From NCBI GenBank assembly GCA_965284435.1, contig OZ260083.1, forward strand, positions 2,294,001 to 2,358,000: a stretch of 64,000 bases of DNA. Direction: 5' to 3'. Made by a program: the position numbers and the translations under genes. The first letter of the stretch is position 1; each line of letters opens with the position of its first letter. The notes under the pieces were generated by a model. The model saw only the letters and a list, made by a program, of their open reading frames with translations, made no database searches and was not told the DNA's origin. The DNA is from CAIYZT01 sp947461435 (lineage in GTDB: Bacteria; Pseudomonadota; Alphaproteobacteria; Rhodobacterales; Rhodobacteraceae). Shown one piece after another: positions 35,231-44,189 of the stretch.

Positions 35231-36067
35231 ATGGATGTGAAAGAAGCGCTGCTGGGCAGCCTTTCGGGCGCGCGCGAGCCGTCAGAAATGGCCGAGGCCA
35301 TAAATTCATTGTCAAAGAAACTGGATCAGTTGATCAAACTGGCCGACGATCAAGTTCATTTGCAGCGCGTTGGCCTATTGGAACCGGGAAACATATTGCG
35401 GTTCTACACCAATGATGGCCAACAGATCGCAATGTCATTGCCAGAGGCGCAAGATGACTATGTGCAGCGGGTGATCCTGCGAACGCGCACATTTTTTGAG
35501 GCCAAGCTGCTGTCGATGGTGCATGCGATGTCTTTGGTTGATCCGGCGAGCACGGTTTGCGACATCGGGGCAAATATCGGCAATCATACGATTTATTTCG
35601 GCAAGATGATGGGCGTGGGCCGCGTCTTGTGCTTTGAGCCTCAACCAGCGTGCTATGCGACGCTTGCGACCAATATAGACCTGAACGGCCTGTCCAATCA
35701 CGCAACGGCCTACAACTGCCTTGTGGGCGCAGTCACCGGGAACGGACGTCTGGCACGGTTCAACTCTCGAAATCTTGGGGGCACGGTGTTTGAGCAAGCC
35801 GACGATGGCGCGATCCCGATGTTTGCCTTGGATGATGTAATTACGGCCGATGATCTGGCCGCGCTGGACCTGATCAAGATCGACGTTGAGGGGATGCAAG
35901 GGGATGTGTTGAAGGGGGCAGAGGGGGTGCTGGATGCACGCAAACCTGCCTTGTGGGTGGAAATCCTGGAAAAGGATCGCACCTATGCACAGACGGCGGC
36001 CTATCTTGGTCGCTTCGGCTACAAGTCAGAAAAACTGGGGCCGAATGATTTCATGTTTCGAGTCTGA
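35231..36067 (+). CDS. FkbM family methyltransferase
   Basis: A 278-residue SAM-dependent methyltransferase. Seen: SAM-binding VCDIGANIGNHTIYF, FEPQPACYATLATNI, and LDLIKIDVEGMQGDVLKGA. Family members methylate sugars, polyketides or surface glycans; no biosynthetic cluster surrounds it, so the acceptor is unknown. The first 45 residues are helical and charged, outside the usual domain. GAGG 6 bases upstream supports the ATG at 35231. It is convergent with icd. Confidence 0.88.
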   Translation: MDVKEALLGSLSGAREPSEMAEAINSLSKKLDQLIKLADDQVHLQRVGLLEPGNILRFYTNDGQQIAMSLPEAQDDYVQRVILRTRTFFEAKLLSMVHAMSLVDPASTVCDIGANIGNHTIYFGKMMGVGRVLCFEPQPACYATLATNIDLNGLSNHATAYNCLVGAVTGNGRLARFNSRNLGGTVFEQADDGAIPMFALDDVITADDLAALDLIKIDVEGMQGDVLKGAEGVLDARKPALWVEILEKDRTYAQTAAYLGRFGYKSEKLGPNDFMFRV

Positions 36068-36079
36068 GAGTTAAGGCTG

Positions 36080-36112
36080 CGATCGGGCCGGAGCACTGGT
36101 CAGGCCCGATCG
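36080..36112. terminator. Hairpin between the FkbM gene and icd
   Basis: A perfect 10-bp inverted repeat (CGATCGGGCC at 36080-36089, GGCCCGATCG at 36103-36112) with a 13-base loop. There is no T-run on either strand, so intrinsic termination is uncertain. Its position between convergent genes is what suggests the role. Confidence 0.5.
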
Positions 36113-36130
36113 GTTGAAGAAAGGGGCGGG

Positions 36131-37345
36131 TTAGCCAACCAAGGCCTTGTTCAAATACTCATCAACCTTTTCAAGATATCCCATCGTCGTCAGCCATTTC
36201 TGGTCTGGGCCGACCAGCAAGGCAAGATCCTTGGTCATCCAGCCATCTTCGACCGTATCAACCGTTACCTTTTCCAAGGTTGTCGCAAAGCGCATCAAGG
36301 CCTCGTTGCTGTCCAACTTTGCCCGGTGCTTCAGCCCCCCCGTCCAGGCATAGATCGACGCCACCGAATTGGTTGACGTCGCTTTGCCCTTTTGATGTTC
36401 ACGGAAGTGACGGGTGACAGTGCCATGTGCCGCCTCAGCCTCCACGATTTTGCCATCGGGTGTCATCAGTACCGAGGTCATCAGGCCAAGCGAGCCAAAC
36501 CCTTGCGCCACGGTGTCTGATTGCACATCGCCGTCATAGTTTTTGCAGGCCCAGACATATCCGCCGGACCATTTCATGGCAGAGGCCACCATGTCATCGA
36601 TGAGGCGATGCTCGTATGTGATTCCCTTTTCCTTGAACAGGTCCGCAAACTCTGCATCAAAAATCTGTTGGAACAGATCCTTGAACCGCCCGTCATAGGC
36701 CTTCAAGATTGTGTTTTTGGTCGACAGGTAAACCGGCCATCCCTTGAGCAACCCATAATTGAAGGACGAGCGCGCAAAGTCGATGATCGAATCATCCAAA
36801 TTGTACATTCCCATGTACACGCCGGCTGAGGGAGCCGAGTACACGTCTTTTTCAATGACGGTGCCGTCTTCCCCGACGAATTTCATCGTCAGCTTGCCTT
36901 TGCCCGGGAAATGGAAATCGGTCGCGCGGTACTGATCACCAAAAGCATGGCGACCAATCACGATCGGTTTGGTCCAGCCGGGAACAAGCCGCGGTACATT
37001 TCGGCAGATGATCGGTTCGCGAAAAATGACGCCGCCCAGAATGTTGCGGATGGTCCCGTTTGGTGACTTCCACATCTGTTTCAGGCCGAATTCTTCGACC
37101 CGCTGTTCGTCGGGTGTGATTGTCGCGCATTTCACGCCCACGCCGTAGGTCTTGATGGCCTCCGCCGAGTCGATGGTGATCTGGTCGTTTGTGCGGTCCC
37201 GCTCTTCGATTCCCAGATCAAAGTATTTAAGATCGATGTCCAGATAGGGCAGGATCAGTTTTTGCTTGATGAAATCCCAGATAATCCGGGTCATCTCGTC
37301 CCCGTCAAGTTCGACAACGGGATTTGCCACCTTGATTTTGGTCAT
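36131..37345 (-). CDS. icd: NADP-dependent isocitrate dehydrogenase
   Basis: A 404-residue TCA-cycle enzyme of the eukaryote-like homodimeric class, common in alphaproteobacteria. Seen: VVELDGDEMTRIIWDFIK, the substrate loop KSPNGTIRNILGG with the Ser that binds isocitrate, and the C-terminal cofactor block EAAHGTVTRHFREHQKG. AAAGGACAGAAT before the ATG confirms the start. It is monocistronic by spacing (90 bases to the next gene upstream). Confidence 0.96.
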   Translation of the reverse strand: MTKIKVANPVVELDGDEMTRIIWDFIKQKLILPYLDIDLKYFDLGIEERDRTNDQITIDSAEAIKTYGVGVKCATITPDEQRVEEFGLKQMWKSPNGTIRNILGGVIFREPIICRNVPRLVPGWTKPIVIGRHAFGDQYRATDFHFPGKGKLTMKFVGEDGTVIEKDVYSAPSAGVYMGMYNLDDSIIDFARSSFNYGLLKGWPVYLSTKNTILKAYDGRFKDLFQQIFDAEFADLFKEKGITYEHRLIDDMVASAMKWSGGYVWACKNYDGDVQSDTVAQGFGSLGLMTSVLMTPDGKIVEAEAAHGTVTRHFREHQKGKATSTNSVASIYAWTGGLKHRAKLDSNEALMRFATTLEKVTVDTVEDGWMTKDLALLVGPDQKWLTTMGYLEKVDEYLNKALVG

Positions 37346-37435
37346 ATTCTGTCCTTTCGGAAATGAATGCGTTCGGTTCTGTCTATGCGAAGTTACCTCG
37401 ATAGAAAAGATGGCATGCGACGGTATACCAATTCA

Positions 37436-38026
37436 TTAAAGCGGCTTGAAATACGCGGTTGTCTTGGTCTTGACCCATGACCAAAGGGCAGGCGCCCCGC
37501 GCGCAATCTTCACGCCAACCCGCGTTTCAAGTTGATCTGCCGTCACATTGTATGTGATCCACGTACCGCCGCCAGATTTCAGATTGGCCATGACGGGCTG
37601 AACCCGGTCCAAGGACTTTGCAAAGACTGAATCTGGCGATTGCGCCGCCTCGAACTCTTCCCACAGCGCTTTCAGTTCGCCCCCTAAGTCACTAGGAAGA
37701 AGCCCAAAAATTCGCTCTGCAGCCCTCGCCTCGGCCAGTTGAGTGTCGGTGCTGCCATGCGCCTGACCATTTGCCGAATGGATAGGGACATCACCGACGT
37801 CAATTTCGACGAGATCATGGATCAGCAGCATCTTGATCACGCGGTTGAGATCAACCTGTGGTTCGGCTTGATCAGCCAGAATGAGGGCGTAAAGGGCCAA
37901 GTGCCAAGAATGTTCGCCCGAATTTTCCGGACGTGACCCATCGACAAGCGTGGTGGCCCGAAGGACCGACTTTAACCGATCTGCTTCATTCAAAAAGGCA
38001 AATTGTGCCTCTAATCGTTCCGTCAA
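37436..38026 (-). CDS. HD domain-containing hydrolase (YfbR/HDDC2-like 5'-nucleotidase)
   Basis: A 196-residue metal-dependent phosphohydrolase. Metal-binding residues lie in GEHSWHLALYALIL, KMLLIHDLVEIDVGDV and the later KSLDRVQPVMANL. This pattern fits the HD superfamily branch of deoxynucleoside 5'-monophosphatases. The start codon is TTG at 38026, overlapping the stop of the upstream gene as TTGA; no in-frame ATG lies before the HD core. It is the last gene of a three-gene minus-strand operon. Confidence 0.85.
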   Translation of the reverse strand: MTERLEAQFAFLNEADRLKSVLRATTLVDGSRPENSGEHSWHLALYALILADQAEPQVDLNRVIKMLLIHDLVEIDVGDVPIHSANGQAHGSTDTQLAEARAAERIFGLLPSDLGGELKALWEEFEAAQSPDSVFAKSLDRVQPVMANLKSGGGTWITYNVTADQLETRVGVKIARGAPALWSWVKTKTTAYFKPL

Positions 38027-38280
38027 TGCCCACTGCCTAACGGGGCGCTGGGTGCGGCCTTCCCACTTTTCTTTGAATCCAAGCTCCGCTCCAAGAACTC
38101 ACGGCCCTTTTTTTCAGCCAGGATGACCTTGATGGCCGTATTGAAGGCTTCCTGCATCGTGGGTGACGTTTCGATCAGAACCTTTGAAACCTTGTCGTAA
38201 AACCGATCGTCATCAAGCTCGCCAAGGGCGTCACAAACATCCATCGCCAGCTTTGCGGCCAACTCATCAACCAATGCCAT
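38023..38280 (-). CDS. Small hypothetical protein (85 residues)
   Basis: An unrecognised 85-residue soluble protein, MALVDELAAKLAMDVCDAL onward. It is mostly alpha-helical with a charged middle and a Ser/Ala/Gly-rich C-terminal tail (KKSGKAAPSAPLGSGH). There is no signal peptide or membrane helix. Its start codon directly abuts the stop of the upstream alpha/beta hydrolase, and its stop overlaps the start of the HD hydrolase, so it is translated as part of that operon. Function unknown. Confidence 0.75.
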   Translation of the reverse strand: MALVDELAAKLAMDVCDALGELDDDRFYDKVSKVLIETSPTMQEAFNTAIKVILAEKKGREFLERSLDSKKSGKAAPSAPLGSGH

Positions 38281-38940
38281 TTAACGCGTCGCCTCCGTTA
38301 ACCTCCGCTTCACATAAGAGCTGACCGTATCGATCATCGGCTTCATGTGATGCTCTTCATCTTTAAAAAAGTGATCCGCGCCTTCAATTTCAGTATGGGT
38401 GACGGTGATGCCCTTTTGCTCGTGCAGCTTGCTCACCAAGGTGCGGGTGTCTTTGGGGGGCGCAACCTTGTCGGCAGTGCCATTTATCACCAAACCCGAT
38501 GCAGGGCAGGGCGCCAAGAAAGAGAAATCATACATGTTCGCTGGCGGCGCGACGGAAATGAAACCTGTGATCTCGGGGCGGCGCATCAAAAGCTGCATCC
38601 CGATCCAAGCCCCAAAAGAGAACCCCGCCACCCAGCAATGTTTGGCATTTTGGTTCATGGCCTGCAGATAATCGAGCGACGATGCCGCGTCGGACAACTC
38701 GCCAATCCCCATGTCGTATTCGCCTTGGCTTCGTCCCACGCCGCGGAAATTGAAGCGAAGCACCGAGAAACCAAGGTTGTAAAAGGCATAGTGCAGATTG
38801 TAGACCACTTTGTTGTTCATCGTTCCCCCATAATTTGGGTGGGGATGAAGAACGATGGCGATTGGTGCATCGCGCTCTTTTTGGGGATGATAGCGGCCTT
38901 CAAGTCGCCCTTCCGGGCCCGGGAAAATCACTTCTGGCAT
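38281..38940 (-). CDS. Alpha/beta hydrolase
   Basis: A 219-residue cytoplasmic hydrolase. Seen: VLHPHPNYGGTMNNKVVY (oxyanion block), NFRGVGRSQGEYDMGIGE, nucleophile elbow VAGFSFGAWIG, an Asp candidate in NGTADKVAPP, and the His in EGADHFF. It resembles the proteobacterial family of short dienelactone-hydrolase-like esterases; the substrate is unknown. It is the first gene of a tight operon and is divergent from iscR. Confidence 0.88.
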   Translation of the reverse strand: MPEVIFPGPEGRLEGRYHPQKERDAPIAIVLHPHPNYGGTMNNKVVYNLHYAFYNLGFSVLRFNFRGVGRSQGEYDMGIGELSDAASSLDYLQAMNQNAKHCWVAGFSFGAWIGMQLLMRRPEITGFISVAPPANMYDFSFLAPCPASGLVINGTADKVAPPKDTRTLVSKLHEQKGITVTHTEIEGADHFFKDEEHHMKPMIDTVSSYVKRRLTEATR

Positions 38941-39020
38941 GTTATCTGTCGCCTATTTGGAGCTAATTCTTGACGAAATCGCTCAGAGTTTTTAGAACCG
39001 TTCCAAAGACGCTGCTTCGT

Positions 39021-39060
39021 GCCCCTGCGGTCCATCCGGTTTTCAGGTAATGGGCAGGGG
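39021..39060. promoter_or_regulatory. Inverted repeat in the iscR upstream region
   Basis: GCCCCTGC (39021-39028) is mirrored by GCAGGGG (39054-39060) around a 25-base spacer, about 33 bases before the iscR start. It could be a leader hairpin or a regulator site. I cannot match it to a known IscR operator. Confidence 0.35.
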
Positions 39061-39092
39061 AAGCTACGTCAATCAATTTAGGCGGAAGAATT

Positions 39093-39551
39093 ATGAAACT
39101 CTCGACCAAAGGTCGTTACGCGATGGTGGCTTTGGCAGATTTGGCCTTGGCGGATGGGGATGATTTGATGTCCTTGGCGGCAATTTCAAAGCGTCAAGAC
39201 GTTTCACTGCCCTATCTTGAACAGCTTTTTGTCAAGCTGCGCCGGGCAGGTCTGGTCGAAGCAGTTCGCGGGCCCGGCGGCGGCTATCGCTTGGCGCGCA
39301 GTCCTGATTCCATCCGGATATCCGAGATCCTTGAAGCGGTGGAAGAGACGGTCGATGCGATGCACACTGGGGCAGGGGCCAATGGCGGACTGTCAGGTAC
39401 CCGGGCCCAAAGCTTGACCAATCGGCTGTGGGAAAGCCTTTCGGCGAATGTGTTTGTCTTTTTGCACACAACGCGGTTGTCCGACGTCATCAGAAACGAA
39501 TTGACGCCTTGCCCGGCGGTGCCGGTGCTTCTTCGGGTGGTGGACGAGTGA
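39093..39551 (+). CDS. iscR: Rrf2 family transcriptional regulator IscR
   Basis: A 152-residue winged-helix regulator heading the Fe-S assembly operon. N-terminal MKLSTKGRYAMVALADLAL and GPGGGYRLARSPDSI are typical Rrf2 blocks. The three clustered cysteines that bind the [2Fe-2S] cluster in E. coli IscR are absent; the only cysteine is Cys140 in LTPCPAVPVLL. Rhodobacter sphaeroides IscR is known to be a functional iron-responsive repressor of this unusual type, so loss of function is not implied. The stop overlaps the next gene's GTG start as GTGA. Confidence 0.93.
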   Translation: MKLSTKGRYAMVALADLALADGDDLMSLAAISKRQDVSLPYLEQLFVKLRRAGLVEAVRGPGGGYRLARSPDSIRISEILEAVEETVDAMHTGAGANGGLSGTRAQSLTNRLWESLSANVFVFLHTTRLSDVIRNELTPCPAVPVLLRVVDE

Positions 39552-40591
39552 GCCGCCTCTATCTGGACTGGAACGCGACAACACCTTTGCGGGAAGAAGC
39601 GCGGTTTGCGATGGTTTCCGCGATGGATATTCTGGGGAACCCGTCATCGGTGCATTCCGAAGGCCGTGCTGCAAAGAGCCTGATGGAAAAATCCAGGGCC
39701 AAGATTGCGACGGCACTTGGCGCCGATGGCGCTGACATCATTTTCACGTCTGGGGCGACAGAGGCCGCCGCTTTGGCCTGCGCGGGGCGGGGGCTTTTGG
39801 CAGGTGATATTGAACACGAGGCCGTATCGGCCTGGTGCCAGACCGACTTGGATGTTTCCCCGGCTGGAGACGTCATCGTCAAAGATCCAACAAAAAGCGC
39901 GCTGCAGATAGCCAACTCTGAAACAGGCATTGTGCAAACTTTGCCTCGTGGTCTGGCCGTGTCCGACCTGACGCAAGCCTTTGGCAAGTTGCCTTTGGCG
40001 TTTAACTGGCTTGGCTGCGATATGGGTTTGATTTCGGCACACAAACTGGGGGGACCCAAGGGGATTGGGGCCTTGGTGGTGCGCCGTGGTTTGGATGTCA
40101 CCTCGCACTTGAAGGGCGGGGGGCAGGAAATGGGCCGGCGCGCGGGTACCGAAAACCTGCTTGGGATCGCAGGATTTGCGGCCGCCGCGGAGGCTGCGTC
40201 TGTCGATTTGGCCAATGGAATATGGGAAGAAGTTGCGGAAATTAGAAATATTCTAGATTCGGCATTGTCGAGCTTTGAATTTGAGACTATTTCAGTCGGG
40301 AAATCGGTTGAACGGTTGCCGAACACGTTGTGCCTGATCGCGCCCGGCTGGAAAGGCGAGACTCAGGTGATGGCGATGGACCTTGCGGGCTATGCCGTTT
40401 CAGCAGGATCGGCGTGCTCGTCAGGCAAGGTAAAGGCCAGCCGGGTTTTGAAAGCGATGGGCTTTGGTGAAGAGCGGGCGGCACAAGCCATTCGCATTTC
40501 CATTGGCCCCGGAACGTCAAAAGATCAGGTTCTTCGATTTGCAGAGGCCTGGGGCAAAGAATATCGGCGCATCCGGCAGCGGATGATCTGA
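39548..40591 (+). CDS. Cysteine desulfurase, IscS/NifS type
   Basis: A 347-residue PLP enzyme that removes sulfur from cysteine. PLP lysine Lys166 lies in SAHKLGGPKG; catalytic Cys290 sits on the mobile loop SAGSACSSGK typical of class I desulfurases. It begins YLDWNATTPLREEAR. The start is GTG 39548 within the GTGA overlap with iscR; a longer frame (to 39428) would run inside iscR. It is the first of two desulfurases in this operon; sufS at the far end is the other. Confidence 0.92.
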   Translation: MSRLYLDWNATTPLREEARFAMVSAMDILGNPSSVHSEGRAAKSLMEKSRAKIATALGADGADIIFTSGATEAAALACAGRGLLAGDIEHEAVSAWCQTDLDVSPAGDVIVKDPTKSALQIANSETGIVQTLPRGLAVSDLTQAFGKLPLAFNWLGCDMGLISAHKLGGPKGIGALVVRRGLDVTSHLKGGGQEMGRRAGTENLLGIAGFAAAAEAASVDLANGIWEEVAEIRNILDSALSSFEFETISVGKSVERLPNTLCLIAPGWKGETQVMAMDLAGYAVSAGSACSSGKVKASRVLKAMGFGEERAAQAIRISIGPGTSKDQVLRFAEAWGKEYRRIRQRMI

Positions 40592-40605
40592 AGAAAGAGG
40601 GCGAC

Positions 40606-42114
40606 ATGGCCATGTTGGAAACCGAAGTGCGCGATGGGGTTGATCGGGAAACCGTCGAGGCCGTTCAAGCCATGTCTGGCAAGTACAAATATGGCTGGGA
40701 AACAGAAATTGAAATGGACTATGCCCCCAAGGGTTTGTCCGAAGATATTGTGCGACTGATTTCAAGCAAGAACGACGAACCGGAGTGGATGCTTGAGTGG
40801 CGTTTGGCGGCCTATCGTCGCTGGGTCAAGATGGAAGAACCACATTGGGCGATGCTGGCGTATCCTGCGATCGACTACCAAGACCAGTATTATTATGCCA
40901 AACCCAAAAGCATGTCGGTCAAGCCAAAATCTTTGGAAGAGGTTGATCCCAAGCTGCTGGCAACCTATGCAAAACTTGGCATTCCCCTGAAAGAGCAGGC
41001 CCTGCTTGCCGGAGTGGAGGCCCCGGAAGGTGAACGCCGCGTTGCTGTGGATGCCGTTTTTGATTCCGTTTCGGTCGGGACCACATTCAAAGCGGAACTT
41101 GCAAAAGCGGGCGTCATTTTCTGCTCAATCTCAGAGGCGATCCGCGAGCATCCTGAGTTGGTGAAGCAGTATATCGGGTCTGTTGTGCCGCCGTCGGACA
41201 ATTTTTTTGCCACGTTGAATTGCGCTGTCTTTACGGATGGATCGTTTGTGTACATTCCGCCGGGCACCAGATGCCCGATGGAACTGTCGACCTATTTCCG
41301 CATCAACGCGGAAAACACCGGCCAGTTCGAGCGCACTTTGATTATTGCCGACAAGGGCAGCTATGTCAGCTATCTTGAGGGGTGCACTGCGCCCAAGCGG
41401 GACACCCACCAACTGCATGCCGCGGTTGTTGAACTGGTCATTCTTGACGATGCTGAAGTAAAGTACTCGACGGTTCAGAATTGGTACCCGGGCGATGAAA
41501 ACGGCAAGGGCGGCATTTACAACTTTGTGACGAAACGGGCCGATTGCCGGGGCGACCGATCAAAAGTGATGTGGACGCAGGTTGAAACCGGTTCTGCCAT
41601 CACGTGGAAATACCCATCGTGCATCTTGCGCGGCGATGACTCTCAAGGAGAGTTCTATTCGATTGCCATTGCCAACAATGCCCAGCAAGCCGACACCGGT
41701 ACGAAGATGATCCACCTTGGCAAGAACACCAAGTCGCGCATCGTTTCAAAGGGCATCTCGGCGGGGCGGGCACAGAACACCTATCGGGGTCTTGTGTCGA
41801 TGCACCCAAAGGCCAAGAATTCGCGCAATTACACCCAATGTGACAGCCTGTTGATTGGCGATAAATGCGGGGCGCATACGGTTCCCTATATCGAGGTCAA
41901 GAACAACTCCAGCCGGGTAGAGCACGAAGCCACAACCTCCAAAGTGGATGAAGATCAACTGTTCTATTGCCGCTCTCGCGGCATGGATGAGGAAGAGGCT
42001 GTCGCCTTGGTCGTCAACGGCTTCTGCAAGGAAGTCTTGCAGGCCCTGCCGATGGAATTCGCCATGGAGGCGCAAAGCCTTGTTGCCATTTCACTTGAAG
42101 GCTCTGTCGGGTAA
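40606..42114 (+). CDS. sufB: Fe-S cluster assembly protein SufB
   Basis: A 502-residue scaffold subunit of the SufBCD complex, where clusters are built. Seen: KYKYGWETEIEMDYAPKGL at the N-terminus, the beta-helix core (GTRCPMELSTYFRIN, YLEGCTAPKRDTHQLHAAV), and the C-terminal EATTSKVDEDQLFYCRSRG block. GAGG lies 6 bases before the ATG. It is 14 bases after the desulfurase gene and 24 before sufC. Confidence 0.97.
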   Translation: MAMLETEVRDGVDRETVEAVQAMSGKYKYGWETEIEMDYAPKGLSEDIVRLISSKNDEPEWMLEWRLAAYRRWVKMEEPHWAMLAYPAIDYQDQYYYAKPKSMSVKPKSLEEVDPKLLATYAKLGIPLKEQALLAGVEAPEGERRVAVDAVFDSVSVGTTFKAELAKAGVIFCSISEAIREHPELVKQYIGSVVPPSDNFFATLNCAVFTDGSFVYIPPGTRCPMELSTYFRINAENTGQFERTLIIADKGSYVSYLEGCTAPKRDTHQLHAAVVELVILDDAEVKYSTVQNWYPGDENGKGGIYNFVTKRADCRGDRSKVMWTQVETGSAITWKYPSCILRGDDSQGEFYSIAIANNAQQADTGTKMIHLGKNTKSRIVSKGISAGRAQNTYRGLVSMHPKAKNSRNYTQCDSLLIGDKCGAHTVPYIEVKNNSSRVEHEATTSKVDEDQLFYCRSRGMDEEEAVALVVNGFCKEVLQALPMEFAMEAQSLVAISLEGSVG

Positions 42115-42138
42115 ATCCGGCGAGTAAGGAACATCAAT

Positions 42139-42894
42139 ATGCTTGAAATCAATAACCTGCACGTCAAACTTGAAGAAGAAGACAAGGTCATTTTGCGTGG
42201 CATCGACTTGAAAGTTGGCGCAGGCGAAGTCCATGCGATCATGGGGCCCAACGGATCTGGCAAATCGACATTGTCTTATGTGCTGTCGGGCCGTGACGGC
42301 TATACGGTGACGGACGGATCGGCCCAGCTTGATGGGCAAGAGCTGCTGGAGATGGAGCCTGAAGACCGCGCGGCGGCAGGTCTGTTTTTGGCGTTTCAAT
42401 ACCCCGTTGAGATTCCGGGTGTTGGCAATATGACATTCCTGCGGACGGCGGTGAACGCCCAACGCAAGAAGCGGGCGGAGCCTGAAATGTCTGCCGGTGA
42501 ATTCTTGAAAGTCGTTCGGGAAAAGGCAAAAACCCTGAAAATCGATGCCGACATGCTGAAACGGCCGGTGAATGTTGGGTTTTCCGGTGGTGAGAAAAAG
42601 CGCAACGAAATCCTTCAGATGGCCATGCTGGAACCCAAGATGTGCATCTTGGATGAAACGGATTCCGGTCTGGACGTCGATGCGATGAAACTGGTTGCCG
42701 ACGGTGTGAATGCCTTAAGAGGTGCGGGTCGTTCTTTTCTGGTGATCACGCACTATCAACGTCTTTTGGATCATATAAAGCCTGATGTGGTGCATATCAT
42801 GTCCGCTGGCCGGATCATAAAGACCGGGGGGCCGGAACTGGCCTTGGAAGTGGAACACAATGGCTATGCCGATCTGCTGGCCGAGGTGAAGTAA
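42139..42894 (+). CDS. sufC: Fe-S cluster assembly ATPase SufC
   Basis: A 251-residue ABC-type ATPase without membrane partner that drives conformational change in SufBCD. Walker A MGPNGSGKST, signature FSGGEKKRNEILQMA, Walker B CILDETDSGLDVDAM with the Suf-typical DETDSGLD, and the switch His in LVITHYQRLL. AAGGAACATCAAT precedes the ATG. The stop shares one base with the sufD start (TAATG). Confidence 0.97.
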   Translation: MLEINNLHVKLEEEDKVILRGIDLKVGAGEVHAIMGPNGSGKSTLSYVLSGRDGYTVTDGSAQLDGQELLEMEPEDRAAAGLFLAFQYPVEIPGVGNMTFLRTAVNAQRKKRAEPEMSAGEFLKVVREKAKTLKIDADMLKRPVNVGFSGGEKKRNEILQMAMLEPKMCILDETDSGLDVDAMKLVADGVNALRGAGRSFLVITHYQRLLDHIKPDVVHIMSAGRIIKTGGPELALEVEHNGYADLLAEVK

Positions 42895-44180
42895 TGGCTG
42901 TTGCGCGCGCCAAGGATGTGGCCCTCGCCGCCAGGATTGATGGGCTTGATCTGCCGAAGGGTGGCTGGCTTGGGGAGGCGCGTTCCAAGGCAATGGACCG
43001 CTTGGTGGCCATGGGACTGCCCACCAAGCGCGACGAATATTGGCGCTATACGAACCCTTCGAGCCTTCTTTCTGCTGAGGCCCCGACCTCGGCGGTCTTC
43101 AATCCGGACGATGAAACGCCTGCGTTTGACCAAATCGGTCGTTTGAAACTTGTTTTCGTGGACGGTGTTTTCGATGCATCGGCCTCAGATGATTTGGCGA
43201 TGACGGGGGTCAGTATCGAATTACTCTCTGACGTTGCAAAAACGGATATTCATTGGGCTCGGGATCTTTATGGCGTTTTGGAAACGCGTGGACAATCTCC
43301 GGTCGAACGCCCCTTGGCTGCCCTGAACAGCGCCTTCGCAACGGAAGGTGTTTTGATCCGCGTTTCGGCACATGCGGCCAAACCCATACATATGATTTAT
43401 CACAGCAATTCAGTTACTTCCGATGTCATGCTTCACAACTGCGTTAAGGTTGAAGCCGGGGCGAATGTGACCCTTTTGGAATCGGGCCCAGCCGCTGCAC
43501 GTTTCATTCAGGTAATGGAAGTTGACGTGGCAGAAGGGGGCGTTTGTCATCACGTCAGAACCCAAGGCCGAAATCACGAACGCTGCGCGGCCACCCATGT
43601 GTTCGCAAGGCTTGCCTCAAAGGCGCGTTTCAAAAGCTTTACCGTGACGGCAAACGGCCGCCTGACGCGCAATGAAGCGGTGGTCGAACTGATCGGGGAT
43701 GATGCCGCAGCCCATATCGCGGGCGCAACGATGGGCGACGGTGATTTTCATCATGATGACACGGTGTTTGTGACCCATCAGGGAGAACGCTGTGAAAGTC
43801 GCCAGGTCTTCAAGAAAGTTCTGAAGAACGGCGCTGTTGGTGTGTTTCAGGGAAAAATTCTTGTCAAACAAGGCGCGCAAAAGACGGACGGGTATCAAAT
43901 AAGCCAGTGCCTTCTTCTGGATGAAGACAGCCAGTTTCTGGCAAAGCCCGAACTGGAAATATATGCCGATGACGTCAAGTGCAGTCATGGTTCGACCTCT
44001 GGGGCCATAGACGAGACGGCGCTTTACTATTTGCGGTCGCGCGGCGTTCCCTTGAAGTTGGCGCAAAGCCTGATGGTTCTGGCATTTCTTGCAGCAGCGA
44101 TCGACGAAATCGATGATGAACTTATTGCCACCGATATCCGCGAGCGCCTGCAAAATTGGCTTAGCCGGCACGAGCATTAG
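42894..44180 (+). CDS. sufD: Fe-S cluster assembly protein SufD
   Basis: A 428-residue partner of SufB. The beta-helix core and the C-terminal DDVKCSHGSTSGAIDETALYYLRSRG block (positions about 370-395) are diagnostic of SufD. The N-terminal helical part carries MGLPTKRDEYWRYTNPS, as expected. It overlaps sufC by one base and is followed by a YIP1-family gene 9 bases later. Confidence 0.95.
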   Translation: MAVARAKDVALAARIDGLDLPKGGWLGEARSKAMDRLVAMGLPTKRDEYWRYTNPSSLLSAEAPTSAVFNPDDETPAFDQIGRLKLVFVDGVFDASASDDLAMTGVSIELLSDVAKTDIHWARDLYGVLETRGQSPVERPLAALNSAFATEGVLIRVSAHAAKPIHMIYHSNSVTSDVMLHNCVKVEAGANVTLLESGPAAARFIQVMEVDVAEGGVCHHVRTQGRNHERCAATHVFARLASKARFKSFTVTANGRLTRNEAVVELIGDDAAAHIAGATMGDGDFHHDDTVFVTHQGERCESRQVFKKVLKNGAVGVFQGKILVKQGAQKTDGYQISQCLLLDEDSQFLAKPELEIYADDVKCSHGSTSGAIDETALYYLRSRGVPLKLAQSLMVLAFLAAAIDEIDDELIATDIRERLQNWLSRHEH

Positions 44181-44189
44181 GGACTGAAA

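Noticed and set aside
39093..39551. IscR as a pseudogene because its cysteine cluster is missing
   Set aside because: The frame is intact, the HTH is conserved, and R. sphaeroides IscR of the same type is functional.
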